NCBI GenBank assembly: GCA_026545765.1
Contig: CM048839.1
Coordinates: 88,550,414 to 88,614,413, forward strand
Direction of reading: 5' to 3'
DNA length: 64,000 nt
DNA from: Plantago major
Taxonomy: Eukaryota; Streptophyta; Magnoliopsida; Lamiales; Plantaginaceae
In this document: positions 42,625 through 54,876 of the stretch, in pieces
Numbering within the stretch: the first letter of the stretch is position 1
Layout: the number at the start of each line of letters is the position of its first letter
Program-made: the position numbers and the translations under genes
The notes under the pieces: model-generated
The model's input: only the letters and a program-made list of their open reading frames with translations
Databases searched by the model: none
Told to the model about the DNA's origin: nothing

Positions 42625-42727
42625 GGGAGGTTCCCAAGCCTTCTGCACTGAACCTAGATCCCCAGATAGGTGAAGAAACTTTGTCCCTTTCTGAGGACTA
42701 TATAATTTGTGTGTTAAGTGTGTAGGT

Positions 42728-45193
42728 ATGTCTCTGAGCGATGCACCCGTTCTAAAGCCAGAAAACTACGAGAAATGGAAGAACAACATGATGCTCCATC
42801 TGGAGGCCATTAGTGATGAGATGATCTATGTCATCAATGAAGGGCCTATCAAAATCAGACAACTCAAACAAGTCACTGAGGTTTCTGATGGAAGAAAAGC
42901 CTCAGACAAGGAAGATGGAAGCGAGGACATGGCTGCTAGTGATAGTGGTCATGTTGCTCGTGGAAGCATTGTGTATGAAGACAAGCCAAGAGAGCTCTGG
43001 ACATCTGAAGATGCCAAGAGACACAGATTGGATGGTCAAGCTCGTAATATAATCATCAGATCGACACTGAGCACACGATTAAAGCGTAGGGTGCTAAAGC
43101 AAAAAGTTGGCAATTGATTGAAGAAATGCGGGCCAGAAAACCAAAGAAAACAAGTTGAAGTTCTTAAATTGAAGTTCCAAAACTTCATGCAAGGTCCCAT
43201 GAAACTCGAAGAACTTGATTTCGGGTTTACTACTCTTATGAGTGATATGGCTGCACTTGGTGAAAGCAGATACTCGGTCAGAGAAAAGATTAAGACTATT
43301 GTCAAGTCTCAATCCTGGAGCACACTAAATTCTTTTATTTCAACCAAGGAATGCCAAATATTACTCGGTGAGCTCTTCTCTCATCTTGCTCTTTGAGATT
43401 ATGAGACAACTCGGAGAGAAGCGAATTTGAGAAGTTGCAAAGTGTTGCTCTAGTCTCTCAAGGTACTTACGAAAGAAAGATACCAAAGGCGATCTGAAGA
43501 AAATGCTCTTGCGAGAAGACACATGAATAAATTTGTGAGTCGAGAGATTGAGAGAAGAAAAGCTAAAGAAAAGTGAAAAAGCATCTTGGCCCAAACTATC
43601 ATCGGTCAAGAACATTCAACTAAACAACTCTAAAGACCTCCATTCGGAAAGGTGTTAGTAATCTTGAATCAATTTGAGATAGGAAATGACATACTTCTAT
43701 TGTCAAAAGCCTGGTCACTAAGAGAGATTGCCTGCTTTAAACAAGCTCAAGGCGGTGACAAGAAGGATAGAAGAAATTACAAAAGAAATCAAAGGGCCTT
43801 CTTGGTGAGAAAGGAAGAAGATTCAAATCGACTTGATGCTCTAGATATTGAGATGATTCGAAGATGGAGATTCATATAACTCAAACCTACCATCACCGAA
43901 TTGTGTGGAATCGCCACAACGTAATCGACTTGACCTTAAGAAGAATGAAATGTGTGGAGTTCTTTGAGATTCTTGGTCCAGACATCTCCAAAATTGAAAT
44001 GTGTCTTATGGCTGATGAGGTAACTAACATTTCACAATTTCTGTACTATGAGAGTGATGATGGAATTGAGGATCTGGAGTTAATCAGGAGTGAATTGGAT
44101 CGTTATGAGAAAGAATTTCTGGAAGCACAATCCAAACCAGAATTCTAAAGGAAAGCAAAGAAACTCTTGAAAAAGAGGTTTCTGAGCTAACCAGGGTATC
44201 TGAGAACAAGAATTTGAAATAGCCCATACGAAAAGTCAGATATCTGAAAATGAAAATTTTCACAAACTAGCCTTGGATGAACTTAATAAGAAAATGATGA
44301 AGCTGCTTTCTGAGAATGAGGAACTCCGAAAGAAAGAGCTATCCTTCCAATCTTATGCAAAGGCTAGTGACACTCTCACTGAGGTTCAATCATATCTGAG
44401 AGATCCCTCTGAGAAAGGTGGACTTGGACTTGATGAACAATCAAGCAATTCGTCTCCTCTGAAGAAGGGTGATGATAGGTTAACCTTTGTAAAAAGTCAA
44501 CAGAATGGTTCTTCAACCACCTATAGCATTGGTCAGAAAGCTAGGGTAGTTGACAAAGGAAAAGGAGTAGCAACTCAGCCTTTGAAAGAACAACAAGTTC
44601 ACAAGAAATTTGTGGATAAGGTTTCTGAAAAGAAACACAACCCTCAGACATGCAACCATCCACAGTGCTATATTACTAAGAAGGGAAGAATTGCTGGAAT
44701 AGGCAAATTCTCAACTATACCATTTTATGAAAATAAAGATGGTGCAGAAACTAGTAAGGCTTCTGAAGACCGCATTCAGAAAGCCAAAGGTGTTCGAAAT
44801 GGCATTGGCTATCGTGCTATTGGAAAAGTCCTTTTACAACAATATAAGGAAGGACAAGAACAATGGCGCAAGGCTGATATTGCACGTAGCAATAAACAGA
44901 AGTGGAAGAAATCTCAAACCACTGAAAAACTGAATGCCAAAGCTAGAAGGAACCTGGCCAGAAAGGCTAAGTTTGCTGAAAAGCAACCCCAGAAACCCAG
45001 GATCCAGAAAGCACCAAAGGGAACACCTAGAAACACCCCAAGAAGGAAGATTGAGATCAAAATTACTAATTTCATTGCATCTCCTTCTGATCAAGTTAGA
45101 CAAAAACAAACTCCCAAGAAATTCACTAAAATGTGGATTCCTACTGGAAGAATCTTTAGTCTAAATGGTTCTATCTCTGAAACAAGAACCTAA
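42728..45193 (+). pseudogene. Copia-2 gag
   Basis: The start at 42728 gives MSLSDAPVLKPENYEKWKNN, matching the other copies. The first 130 codons are open. Then come short pieces in changing frames (43118-43396, 43652-43879, 43864-44148) and a clean 306-codon C-terminal piece (44273-45193) rich in K, E and R, with NAKARRNLARKAKFAEKQPQ. The zinc-knuckle position near 43695 reads FYCQKPGH and then loses frame. In its decay the middle part shows the CGA pattern described in the findings. Relative to Copia-1 some sequence is missing between 43400 and 43650. Confidence 0.85.
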
Positions 45194-45238
45194 CTCTTGT
45201 TTCCTGTTTTGTGCAGAACGCCTCTTAGACTAAGGCTC

Positions 45239-48200
45239 AATGGCTATTTGATAGTGGATGCGGAAAGCACATGACAAGAGACAAAGAAAATCTGGTCGAC
45301 TACAAAGCTTGCAACACTGGACCAGACATCAGATTTGCTAGAGGAGAATTAAATCCCTCTCTGGGATTTGGCAACGTCAAATTGGGATCTTTAACAATTA
45401 CTGACGTATTACATGTTAAGGGTTTGAAATACAATCTATTTAGCATGAGCCAGTTTGCAGACAAGGGATTCACTGTGAAATTCAAAGCAAAGTTTTGCAA
45501 ACTTATTGACAATGAATCAATGCAGACAGTCTTGGTTGCTCGGCGGAAAGGTAGTCTTTATGTTGCCGATTGGGCATCTGCCACAACTGAAGAATGTCTC
45601 ATGGTGAGTCAATCTGGTCACACAGAAGAGCACTGGTTATGGCACAAAAGAATGAGTCACTTGAACTTCAAAACTCTGAACAAACTTGCCAAGAAAGAGT
45701 TAGTGGTTGGCCTTCCCAAAACATCTTTCAGAAAGGATGGTATACATTACACTTTGTCGGATGGGGAAACAATCTAAGATCTCCTTCAAGTCCAAAATCG
45801 GACACTCTAGTGTTAGACCAACGCAACTATTACACATGGATCTTTTGAATCATACGTAACTAGTTATGCGGGAAAGAAGTATGCAGTTGTTGTAGATGAC
45901 TTCTCAAGATTCACTTGGGTTGTCTTTACAAGCACAAATCTGATGCTAGGGTGGAGATACCAAACTTGCTAAATAAGCTTGAAGTCATGAAAAATGACAA
46001 GGTATCTGCAATCAGAACAGACCATGGTACTGAATTTGTCAACCAGTACATAAAGGAGTTTTGTACCAACAAAGGTATACAACATCAACTTTCCTCTGTA
46101 AGAACACCACAACAAAATGGTGTTGCAGAAAGGAAAAATAGAACCCTTAAAGAAGCAGCAAGGACAATCTTTGGTGACCTTTGAAATAAGTGAAGTTTAT
46201 TGGGTTGAAGCTGTAAACACAGCATGCTACACTTAGAATAGATGTTTGATAAACAAACACCATGACAAGACCCTTTATGAGCTCTTGGTTGGTAGACCCC
46301 CTAATATTAAACATCTGAAAGTGTTTGGTTGTAGATGTTTTGTTCTTAACAATGAAAAAGAGTATCTAAGAACATTTCAACCAAAGGCAGATGAAGGAGT
46401 GTTTCTTGGTTATTCTATGAATAGCAGAGTTTACAGAGTTTACAACAAAAGAACAAAGAAGATTGAAGAATCAGTTCATGTTGTATTCTATGAAGAAAGC
46501 AAGAAATCACCCGTTGCTGATGAACTCTCAGAAAGGTTCAAGGAACTAATGTTAAAGGATTCTGAAGAAGAACCCTCAGAAAGGAAAAACATCATTATGG
46601 AAAGAGAGGATGACTCTGACGAAGAAAAGCATGAAATGACTAGTAACAACCAGATGATTCTCAGACATGATGAAGAATTTCCTATGAGATTTCCAGAAAT
46701 AGAAACTGAAGATGTTCATCAGAGAGCTAATTCTGGAAATGACCTCTCTGACAGGCATGTCTCAGAAAGTCCTCACACTGAACAAGTGTTAGACATTCAA
46801 CGCCCTTCTGTGGTACAAAATGTCATAGATACTGAAGAAGTATCAAGTCATAATCATAGTGATTCACATTCAGATCACATAGATGTTGACCCTACTAGCC
46901 CCAAACCTATGATGAGATGGATCAAGGATCATCCTGCAAAGGATGTGATTAGACCAATCAATCAAGGTGTTAGGACTAGGAGAGCAATAGCCGAAAATGC
47001 TAATTCTCTCTTTGGATGTTTCATCTCAAACATTGAACCTAAAACTATTGAAGAAGCATTAAGAGACCAAGACTAGATCTCTGCAATGCAAGAAGAGTTG
47101 GATCAGTTTGAAAGAAACAAAGTCTGGAAACTAGTTCCATTTGTAGAAGGAATATCTGTGATTGGAACCAAGTGGGTTTTCAGAAACAAGATGAATGAAT
47201 CTGGTGAAATAACCAGAAACAAAGCAAGGTTGGTTGCCAAGCGATTCACCCAGACTGAAGGTTTAGATTTTGATGAGTCATATGCACCAGTTGCCAGATT
47301 GGATGCGATAAGACTCTTTCTGGCCTTTGCAGCTCATAAAGACTTTAAAGTTTATCAGATGGATGTCAAAAGTGCATTTTTGAATGGTAAACTTGTTGAG
47401 GAAGTCTATGTTGAACAACCACCTGGTTTTGAAGTTTCCTCAGAAAGTAGAATGGTCTACAAGCTACAGAAAGCTCTATATGGACTGAAACAGGCTCCAA
47501 GAGCATGGTATGACACTTTGGCCAAATACCTACAGGCTGGTTTCAAGAAAGGTGAAGTTGATAAAACTTTATTTACCTTAAATCATGATGGGAAACTGCT
47601 CTTAGTTCAAGTATATGTTGATGACATCATATTTGGATCTAAGGACAAGCAACTTTGTGATGACTTTCCAAATCTCATGAAAAGTAAGTTCGAGATGAGC
47701 ATGATGGGAGAATTGAACTATTTTCTAGGATTGCAAGTCAAGCAACTCAATGATGGAATATTCATTAGTCAGACAAAGTATGCAAAAGACATGCTCACAA
47801 AGTTCAATCTTAAGCATTCTGAAAAGAATGCTAAGATACCTATGAGCATAGGAACCAAGATGACCTATACTGAATCAGATAAAAGTGTTGATGAACACAA
47901 GTATAGGAAATTGATAGGTTCACTACTTTATCTTACTGCAAGCAGACCTGATATCCAATGTGCAGTTGGTGTGTGTGCTAGATTTCAAACAAATCCGATG
48001 CAATCACACTACAACATTGCTATAAAAATATTAAGGTATGTGAAAGGTACAGTAGATGTAGGTTTGTGGTACCCTAAAGAAAGTGGATTCAGTTTGGCTG
48101 GTTACTCGGATCTTTGATCTTTGGATCAATGCTTGATAGGAAGAGTACCTCAGGAACTTGACAATTTTTGGGAGCTAGACTTATCTCATGGTTTAGCAAG

Positions 48201-48566
48201 AAACAAAACTCAATTGCAACTTCTACCACAGAGGCTGAATATATTGCTGCTGGTTGTTGTGCAACACAAATTCTGTGGATTCAACAACAACTCAAAGATT
48301 ATGGACTCAATGAAGAGAAAACTCCCATTTTCTGTGATAACACAAGTGCTATTGCAATCACACAAAACCCCAAGTTCCAAGCCAGAACAAAGCACATTGA
48401 TGTTAGACACCACTTCATCAGAGACCATGTTGAAAAAGGAAATATAGAGATACTCAAGATTGGCACAGAAGATCAACTTGCAGATATCTTCACCAAGCCC
48501 CTACAGGAAAGCCGGTTCTTGACCTTAAGACATAATCTTGGGTTAATGGAGTTGCCTAAGGACTGA
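45239..48566 (+). pseudogene. Copia-2 pol: protease, integrase, reverse transcriptase, RNase H
   Basis: FDSGCGKHM at about 45248 marks the protease. A 169-codon frame from 45271 includes the HH part of the GAG-pre-integrase domain (WLWHKRMSHLN). Integrase lies at about 45840-46700 with VVDDFSRFTW, RTDHGTEF and NGVAERKNRTL. Reverse transcriptase has [24 protein letters not shown] and YVDD (47614-47625). RNase H (48168-48566) has [10 protein letters not shown] and ADIFTKPL. Breaks: a frameshift near 45770, one near 45925, one near 46180, a CAG-to-TAG stop at about 46235, a TGG-to-TAG stop at 47074, and a frameshift near 48113. From 46246 to 48117 a single frame holds, with only the 47074 stop. 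All catalytic motifs are present. Confidence 0.9.
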
Positions 48567-49489
48567 AAAATGTCCTGAATCTCTAAAGTCTGAGTAAGCA
48601 AGGTAGAAAAGAAGTAGGCCTCTGAGAACACGCTCTCAGAAAGCCAAGTTGTTAAGAAGTGATGCAAAGGTTTCTGAGTAGCAAAACTCAGAAAGGCAAA
48701 ACATCTCTGGAACGGGTATCCAGAAAGGCAAAGGTTGGTACACACTCAATGAGTAAATAAGACTAGAACTTACTTACTAAGAGTGGGTCAAATACATTCA
48801 AACAACTGAAGTTTCTGATTCTTGAATTGAGAAACTATTTAGTCATAAAGAGAAAAGACACATAAAGCCCAAAAAAAGTATAAGTTAAGAAGTCAAACAT
48901 GTCCAATGTTGTATTTTTGCCATTTTTATGATAAATAATATAAAGATAAGGACTTGACACTCAGAATGATAAGCTCAAACGATTAAGTGTTCCTACTCTT
49001 TACTAAGTGACACAATGAATGTAGCATATTAAAAATCCATCAAGTCGGCACAATACCATTTGTTGATTGATATCATTACAAGATATTCAATATAAACCCT
49101 TGATGTATAAACGTTTGATCTCAACGGCTGAGATTAAAACAAAGCAAGTAATGTCTGTTGAGAAATGCAGACATGGCCCACTAAGCATTTAATGAAGTAC
49201 AAAGGCCGTACCACGCCTATGCAGATACAAAGACACGCATTCATATTCAGCTATATGTATGGTGTATCTATGTACGTTTGTATATATATATATATTGGGC
49301 AAAAGACAAACACTTTTACCAAATCCAAAATTTCATACTTGCATCAAAATAGCAAAATCTCTCAAGATTTCTGCAAAACTTCTTCTGCAACTCAACTTCT
49401 TGTGCTTAGACTTCTGAAAATATAGACTAATCTCGATTATTCTTGCAAAACTCATCTGTAAACACTCACTCAAAGACTCTATATAAGAG
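48567..49489 (+). other. Copia-2 spacer between RNase H and the post-pol gene
   Basis: Non-coding, 0.9 kb, with a TA run (TATATATATATAT, about 49280-49293) and CTATATAAGAGATGG at the right edge, where the post-pol gene begins. Corresponds to 29107-29828 in Copia-1. Confidence 0.6.
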
Positions 49490-52400
49490 ATGGCACCAAA
49501 GAAGATGACCACCAAGAACCCTAAGGCCGCATCATACACTCCTTTGAAAAGCAAGGAGGAAAAGAACTCGAGTGTTGAATAAGCCTTCTAGGAGAGTTAC
49601 CCCTTAATTGGAATCCAAGTCACAAGATGAATTGGGGAGCTTTTCTTGTGAAGAAATATGTTTACGGTCATTTCTTCAAAGAAGATAGAAAAGCGATATT
49701 GGGAATGTTGAAAAGTTCACATATCTACAAGTTTCTGTTTGCTGCACCCAGTGGACTTTCCACACTGGATGTGTTGGAGTTCTACAACAACTCCAAAATC
49801 TTCACAAAAGTTGTGAATGATGTAGAAGAGAAGTACATGCAGACTGAAGTTCAAGGACAAGAAATTGTCCTGGGCGCAAGACTTTACGCAACTTATTACG
49901 ATTGAAAATCGAGGAACAATCGGCGACATCAACATCGGGGATGCCTCCATGATTCAAAGTGTTAAGGAGCTATTTGAGGCAATCCAGTTGAAAATGCAAA
50001 GGGTTGCCCAAACTTTGTTCGAAAGCCATCGAACCGGTCATCTCCGAAACAACTTTGGAGTACTTTGGCTCTCATTACAGTCCGTTACTTTGATGGCAAC
50101 AAAGGTGGAGTAGACCGGATAAGCATGGAGAGATGGATGATGATGCATCTTGAATAAGAAGCATGAAGGCGGAAACCCACTTTAATTGGGAGAAATCGCC
50201 TTGACAAATTTCTTGGGAACATTGAGGAATTTGAGCCTAAAATCATCAACGACCTTGACAAAGGCAATCGCATTTTGGTCTCGAATTTGCTACATTCGGA
50301 AACAATGGGAATAACTCTCGAGAAGAGAAGAAATCTGATCCACCAACTCTTTTCGGACATGCCTTTGAAGAAAAGGAGAGAATTGCTGAGAAAGCTCGAA
50401 AGAAGCGGAAGAGCTTGAATCTTGACAAGGTGAAGAGGTCTCGAGCAAGCTCTGCTCGACCTCCGGTTGCCAAGAGAAAGAGGACTCAAGCGAAAGCCTC
50501 TAAGTCCCAAAGTGTACAAAAGCACAACCTTACGGAGACAAGATCTCGAGAAGATGTTGTTCGACGGAAAGGCAACACCAGAAGCCCCAAGAATACGAGG
50601 CAAATGCTCGAAATCTCCGGAGATGATCGAAATATCATAGATGGGTGACTCCCAATCTGGGCGGTGACTCATGATGATGTTGTACTTACACAAGTATTCA
50701 AAAGTCCAGATTGAGACCCATGGAGGAGCATCAAGCTCAGCCTCGAAATAAAGGAGCCCTCATCCGGCGGGAAGAAGAAGGCACGGAAGAGGAAGATAGA
50801 GTGATGGAAGATGTTGACATTGCTTCCACATTCACAATGCCGACACTTAATGTGGTGAAGAAAGCCTGTTCTTGAGCAGTTCCTCAACCTTACGAGAGAG
50901 TTCAACTCGGAAAGGGATCAAGCGAGATGGAGACTCGAAAAGATATTGTAGAGGAGACCAACAATGAGCAAAGAGAGGCATGGAAACTCCACTAGTCGAA
51001 GAGACCCAAACTTCGGCTGACTCTATTCGGTAACAAAAGTAGTTTATCTAACTTGTCGACATTAAAATGTTAACTTGTTACTCATAAGCTTCATTTATTC
51101 TGAGCCGACTTGGAACACAATTTGGTGGAAGAAAACTTGTCCACTCCTTGAATCGAAGAGGTTCCTCCAACCTCAGAACATCAAGAAGAGCCTGTTCCAC
51201 AGGTAGTAAAAGTTATCTCTGAACAAGGAATAACTAACTAAAATTGCTCTTATATTCTAATATTCTTAATGTCTCTTCTTAGGCTAAAACTGAGAAAGTA
51301 GTGGAGGTGGAACCAACACCCCAACACCAAGAGTTTCCAGAGGCTGAAAAGCACTCTGAGGAAGTAGTTACTGAGCCTTCTGTTGAGAAGGTAAGTATCA
51401 GTAAACTTTCCTTAAGAAAATTTTGGTAAAATTCACTACTTAATCAATATGTTTGTTCTATCTTACAGGCTCAATCAGAAGAACACTTGGACGGAGAGAA
51501 TGTGATCTCATCTCCTCGAAGAAACTAAAGCTATTTGAACAAGTAGTATCTGAAGAAAAGGTTCCAGAAACCCCCAAGGTTTCTGAGAAAGATGCCACTG
51601 AGCTTCCTCACTTGGAAGTTCAATCAGAAAGAAAGGATGCTGAGGATCAGACTTCTCCTCACATCAAGGTATCTGAGGCCTCTGTGCCCAAACAAGCGAA
51701 GTCGAGCAAATGAGCCTAGTGTTTCTACACAGGTATGCTCAGAAATCTTACTTTTGCACACAGATACTAACACAAGTAGTTTGAACAAAACTAACTTGAT
51801 CCCTTTCTTTCAGGCTCAAAGTCTAGTGCCACTCAACTTACTCCAAGCCTTTAAGAAGCACACTTTCAAGAAACATCTAAAGTACTTCAGACAATGGCAG
51901 AAACTCAGAAAGGCCGATCTTTCTGAAATTGCAAGAGTAATTGACATCCCAAAGAAAAGGGCCATAGCAATCAATCTGGAAGACCATATCCATGCTATGT
52001 TTCCCACAGAATCATATTGTTTTGCCACTCTGATGGATGATAACTTCTTAAATGAAGTAGCACAAAGACTCCTAGCAGACTTTCAAGCTGCTGATGCTTA
52101 AACCCAAGAGCAGATGGTGACCCATCCTGCCTTGCCCAGCAAGCTCACAACCTACCCTTCTGAGCAAGAAGAAGTAAATGGGAGGATGATCACACTTCCT
52201 AATGTGATCGACTGGTTTCGAAGATGAGAAGGAAGCGATGAGAATGACTACCAAGAACCTCATTACGAGCATCCAAGTCGAAGACAAGAAAAGGATGATG
52301 ATGATGATCGAATGATGATCTAACTTTGGAAGCGGCGAGGATTAGGAAAATTAGCAAAGGAAGTGCGAAAAGGCTACTCCTTCAATGCTCGAAAGCCCCA

Positions 52401-54475
52401 TCATCATCCACCAAAGTCTCATCAAAATACCCAGCGAAATTTGAACAAGACCTGATTGAAGAAATCCGACCCATTGAGTTGGATTGAACAACTCGATTTA
52501 AGTTGGAAGAGGAGAAGAGAATCAACTTAGAGTGTCGAGCTCTTGTTGAAGAAAAGGAAGCCAAACTCAAAAGCTCGGATAAGCTAATGCTAAGGCGGCA
52601 CTCCTAGATGAGCAAAGGTAGTTGAAAAATGCCATCGTTGTATCTTCTTCTTTGAGATAGATGCCATGGATGACAATGATCTTTGAAGAGCATTATGCTA
52701 AAGTGCATCGAAAGACCTTCTACTTCTCGGAAGGCGGCATACTCAAAGGCAAATAAAAGATTGCCACTCTGCAAACAATCCAAGAAAAGGATTATGAGAA
52801 TGATGCTGAAATAAACCCAAACTTGATCTCCCAAGCAGAAGATGAGAGGCTAATCACTAAGGAAAAGCTAGCCCTTCTGGCGCCTCAAATTTTCTCTGCT
52901 CCAGGTGCTTCAAGAAGTGATGATCACAGGTCCAGAACAACTGTTTTCTTGGAACTAAGAGACAGACTTGTTGCTCAAGACAACCAAGTCCTACAGTCAG
53001 TCCCAGAAGAGATGAAAGATTTGGCTGCTACATTGCTAAATAGAGCAACCAGCATAGCTCTCTCGGAAAGACTTAGCTACGATCGGGAAGAAGACTGCAA
53101 CAATGCCAATCAAGCACTAGCAGATGCTACTTATGCTACTCAACAAGCTAAAGCTATTCTAAAGCCTCTTGAAGAGCTCAACAGAAAAGAGCAAGTGTTG
53201 GTTAGGCAAAACAAAGACATGAAAGAAGAAATCCAAGAATTGGTCAGGGTGCATAACAACCTCCAGAAGAACTTTGAATCACTCTCTGAAGCTTATGCTA
53301 TCATGAGTCAGTCATTCATGACTAAGGGGGAAGGAGAGATGCCTCGAGAAGGCGAGGGAAGAAAAGAAAACAATCAAATCTCCCCTCCTCAAGTCAACTA
53401 GTCATTAAGGACACCACTGGAGACACCCCTGCTGAAGAAGTTGTTTCAGATCAACCAGCCAAAAAGCTGAGAAGTATGGTCACTAAGAGAACCAAGTCCC
53501 TTAGGATCTCAGATGGGAACAACGAAGCTTACGAAGAAGAAAATCGAAGAAGGTGAGGTAAGAGGTCGAGAGAGCCAAGCCTCACAAGCTGGAACATCAA
53601 TGATGATGATAAGGATGAATCGTCTTGATGAACATCCACATCAAAAGAAGAAGGCAAACAAGCCCTTACAACCCCTCTGGCGGCAAGGCCATTAGCGGCG
53701 AACCCTTACAAATACCAAGTCGATTCAAGGGACTTCCACCTGATTGGCGGGAAGAAAGAGTCACGGGATCTCGACATAAGGCCACCTAACGGAAAAGGCT
53801 AGAAGGGATATTCGGTTTGGCGAGCAAACAAAGAAACTCATCAAGAAAAGCCGGTGATGCCCACATTGGTATGTGAAGACCGGTAATGAAGAGTCTTCAT
53901 ATAGGTGCATTCGAACAAGAAAGGGTATTGGATTACGGGCGCAACATCTACTTGTCAATGATAAGTTTCCAACTCCATCTTCAACCGGATCCTAAAATGG
54001 GTGAAGGCAAGCCAAATTTGCTAAAACATGAGCACCTTCATGCACAGCTAAAATTTGAGGTTGAAAAGAGAAATGATGCGGAAAGATGGACCTTTCTTTT
54101 CCTTGTCCTTACCCCAAGCCGGAAGATGTACAAGACAAGAAAAGCTGGATGGTAGCTCTGACCAAAGCGAACAAGCTAGGTGTTCATCCCTATGAGTCAT
54201 TCTACATGACAAAGGATGAATATCTGGATGATATTCACTATCTGGAAGAAATATACTGAAGTATTTCAACCTATACGCAAGTAGACCATGCACAGGTGCA
54301 GGAAAATACTCTTGGGTCGAACACTTTCGAAGAAGAACTACAATCTTGGCAAGAGTTACCATAAAATTTGTATCTTATCCGGAAAGAGAACTTTACCAGG
54401 AAGGATACTTTATGACTATGTCGAGAATGCGAAAAAGTGGATGATTATGTCAATTGATCGAGAAGGTCTTTGAAG
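49490..54475 (+). pseudogene. Copia-2 long post-pol gene with introns (env-position ORF)
   Basis: ATG at 49490 (MAPKKMTTKNPKA), the same start as in Copia-1. N-terminal domain: MNWGAFLVKKYVYGHFFKED, FYNNSKI, TEVQGQEIVLG. A basic region near 50400-50650 follows, then short exons with introns (51203-51813). Next is an exon of about 96 codons (51814-52101) with FKKHLKYFRQWQKLRKADL, then a 192-codon helical piece (52823-53401) rich in E, K and Q, and a degraded C-terminal domain (53886-54475) with YNLGKSYHKICI. Order and introns parallel Copia-1, although the two copies differ a lot in sequence. Frameshifts are frequent; the end given is approximate. Confidence 0.65.
51203..51813 (+). other. Three GT...AG introns in the Copia-2 post-pol gene
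   Basis: Introns at 51203-51282 (80 bp, CAG|GTAGTA...CTTCTTAG), 51391-51468 (78 bp, AAG|GTAAGT...ATCTTACAG) and 51733-51813 (81 bp, CAG|GTATGC...CTTTCTTTCAG). Each acceptor is followed by a GCT codon, phase 0. The exon 51283-51390 is exactly 108 bp, open, and ends TEPSVEK, like the Copia-1 exon ending SEPSVEK. Confidence 0.75.
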
Positions 54476-54861
54476 AACTTGAGGTTTACGAACTAAGTTA
54501 ATTTTGAAGACTTGAAAACTAGTATCTTAGAATGTTTACTTGGAGCTTGGACTCTCCTGTTGTTCTAATTTACTTAGTTTGTTTTGTTACTTTTGTAATC
54601 TTCTTTGTTGTTTCTAATTTTCTCTATCCGTAAAAGTTGCATCTTATACGTAATCTGCCTATCTGAAGATCATACTCGGATACACTCTAATAGATGACAA
54701 CTTATCGGTAAAGGTCACTTCTTGTGATTTGGTTGATGTTTACTTTCGCATAATTGACTAAAATTGAATATCATTTGAAATGATTAAGTGGTGGGTTGTT
54801 TTCTCTTCCAGGATTACAACTTTGTAATAGGACTTTGAAAGATAGTCATGGATGACTGATC

Positions 54862-54876
54862 AAAAAGGGAGAAATT
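54862..54876 (+). other. Copia-2 polypurine tract
   Basis: AAAAAGGGAGAAATT lies immediately before the 3' LTR. Confidence 0.85.
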
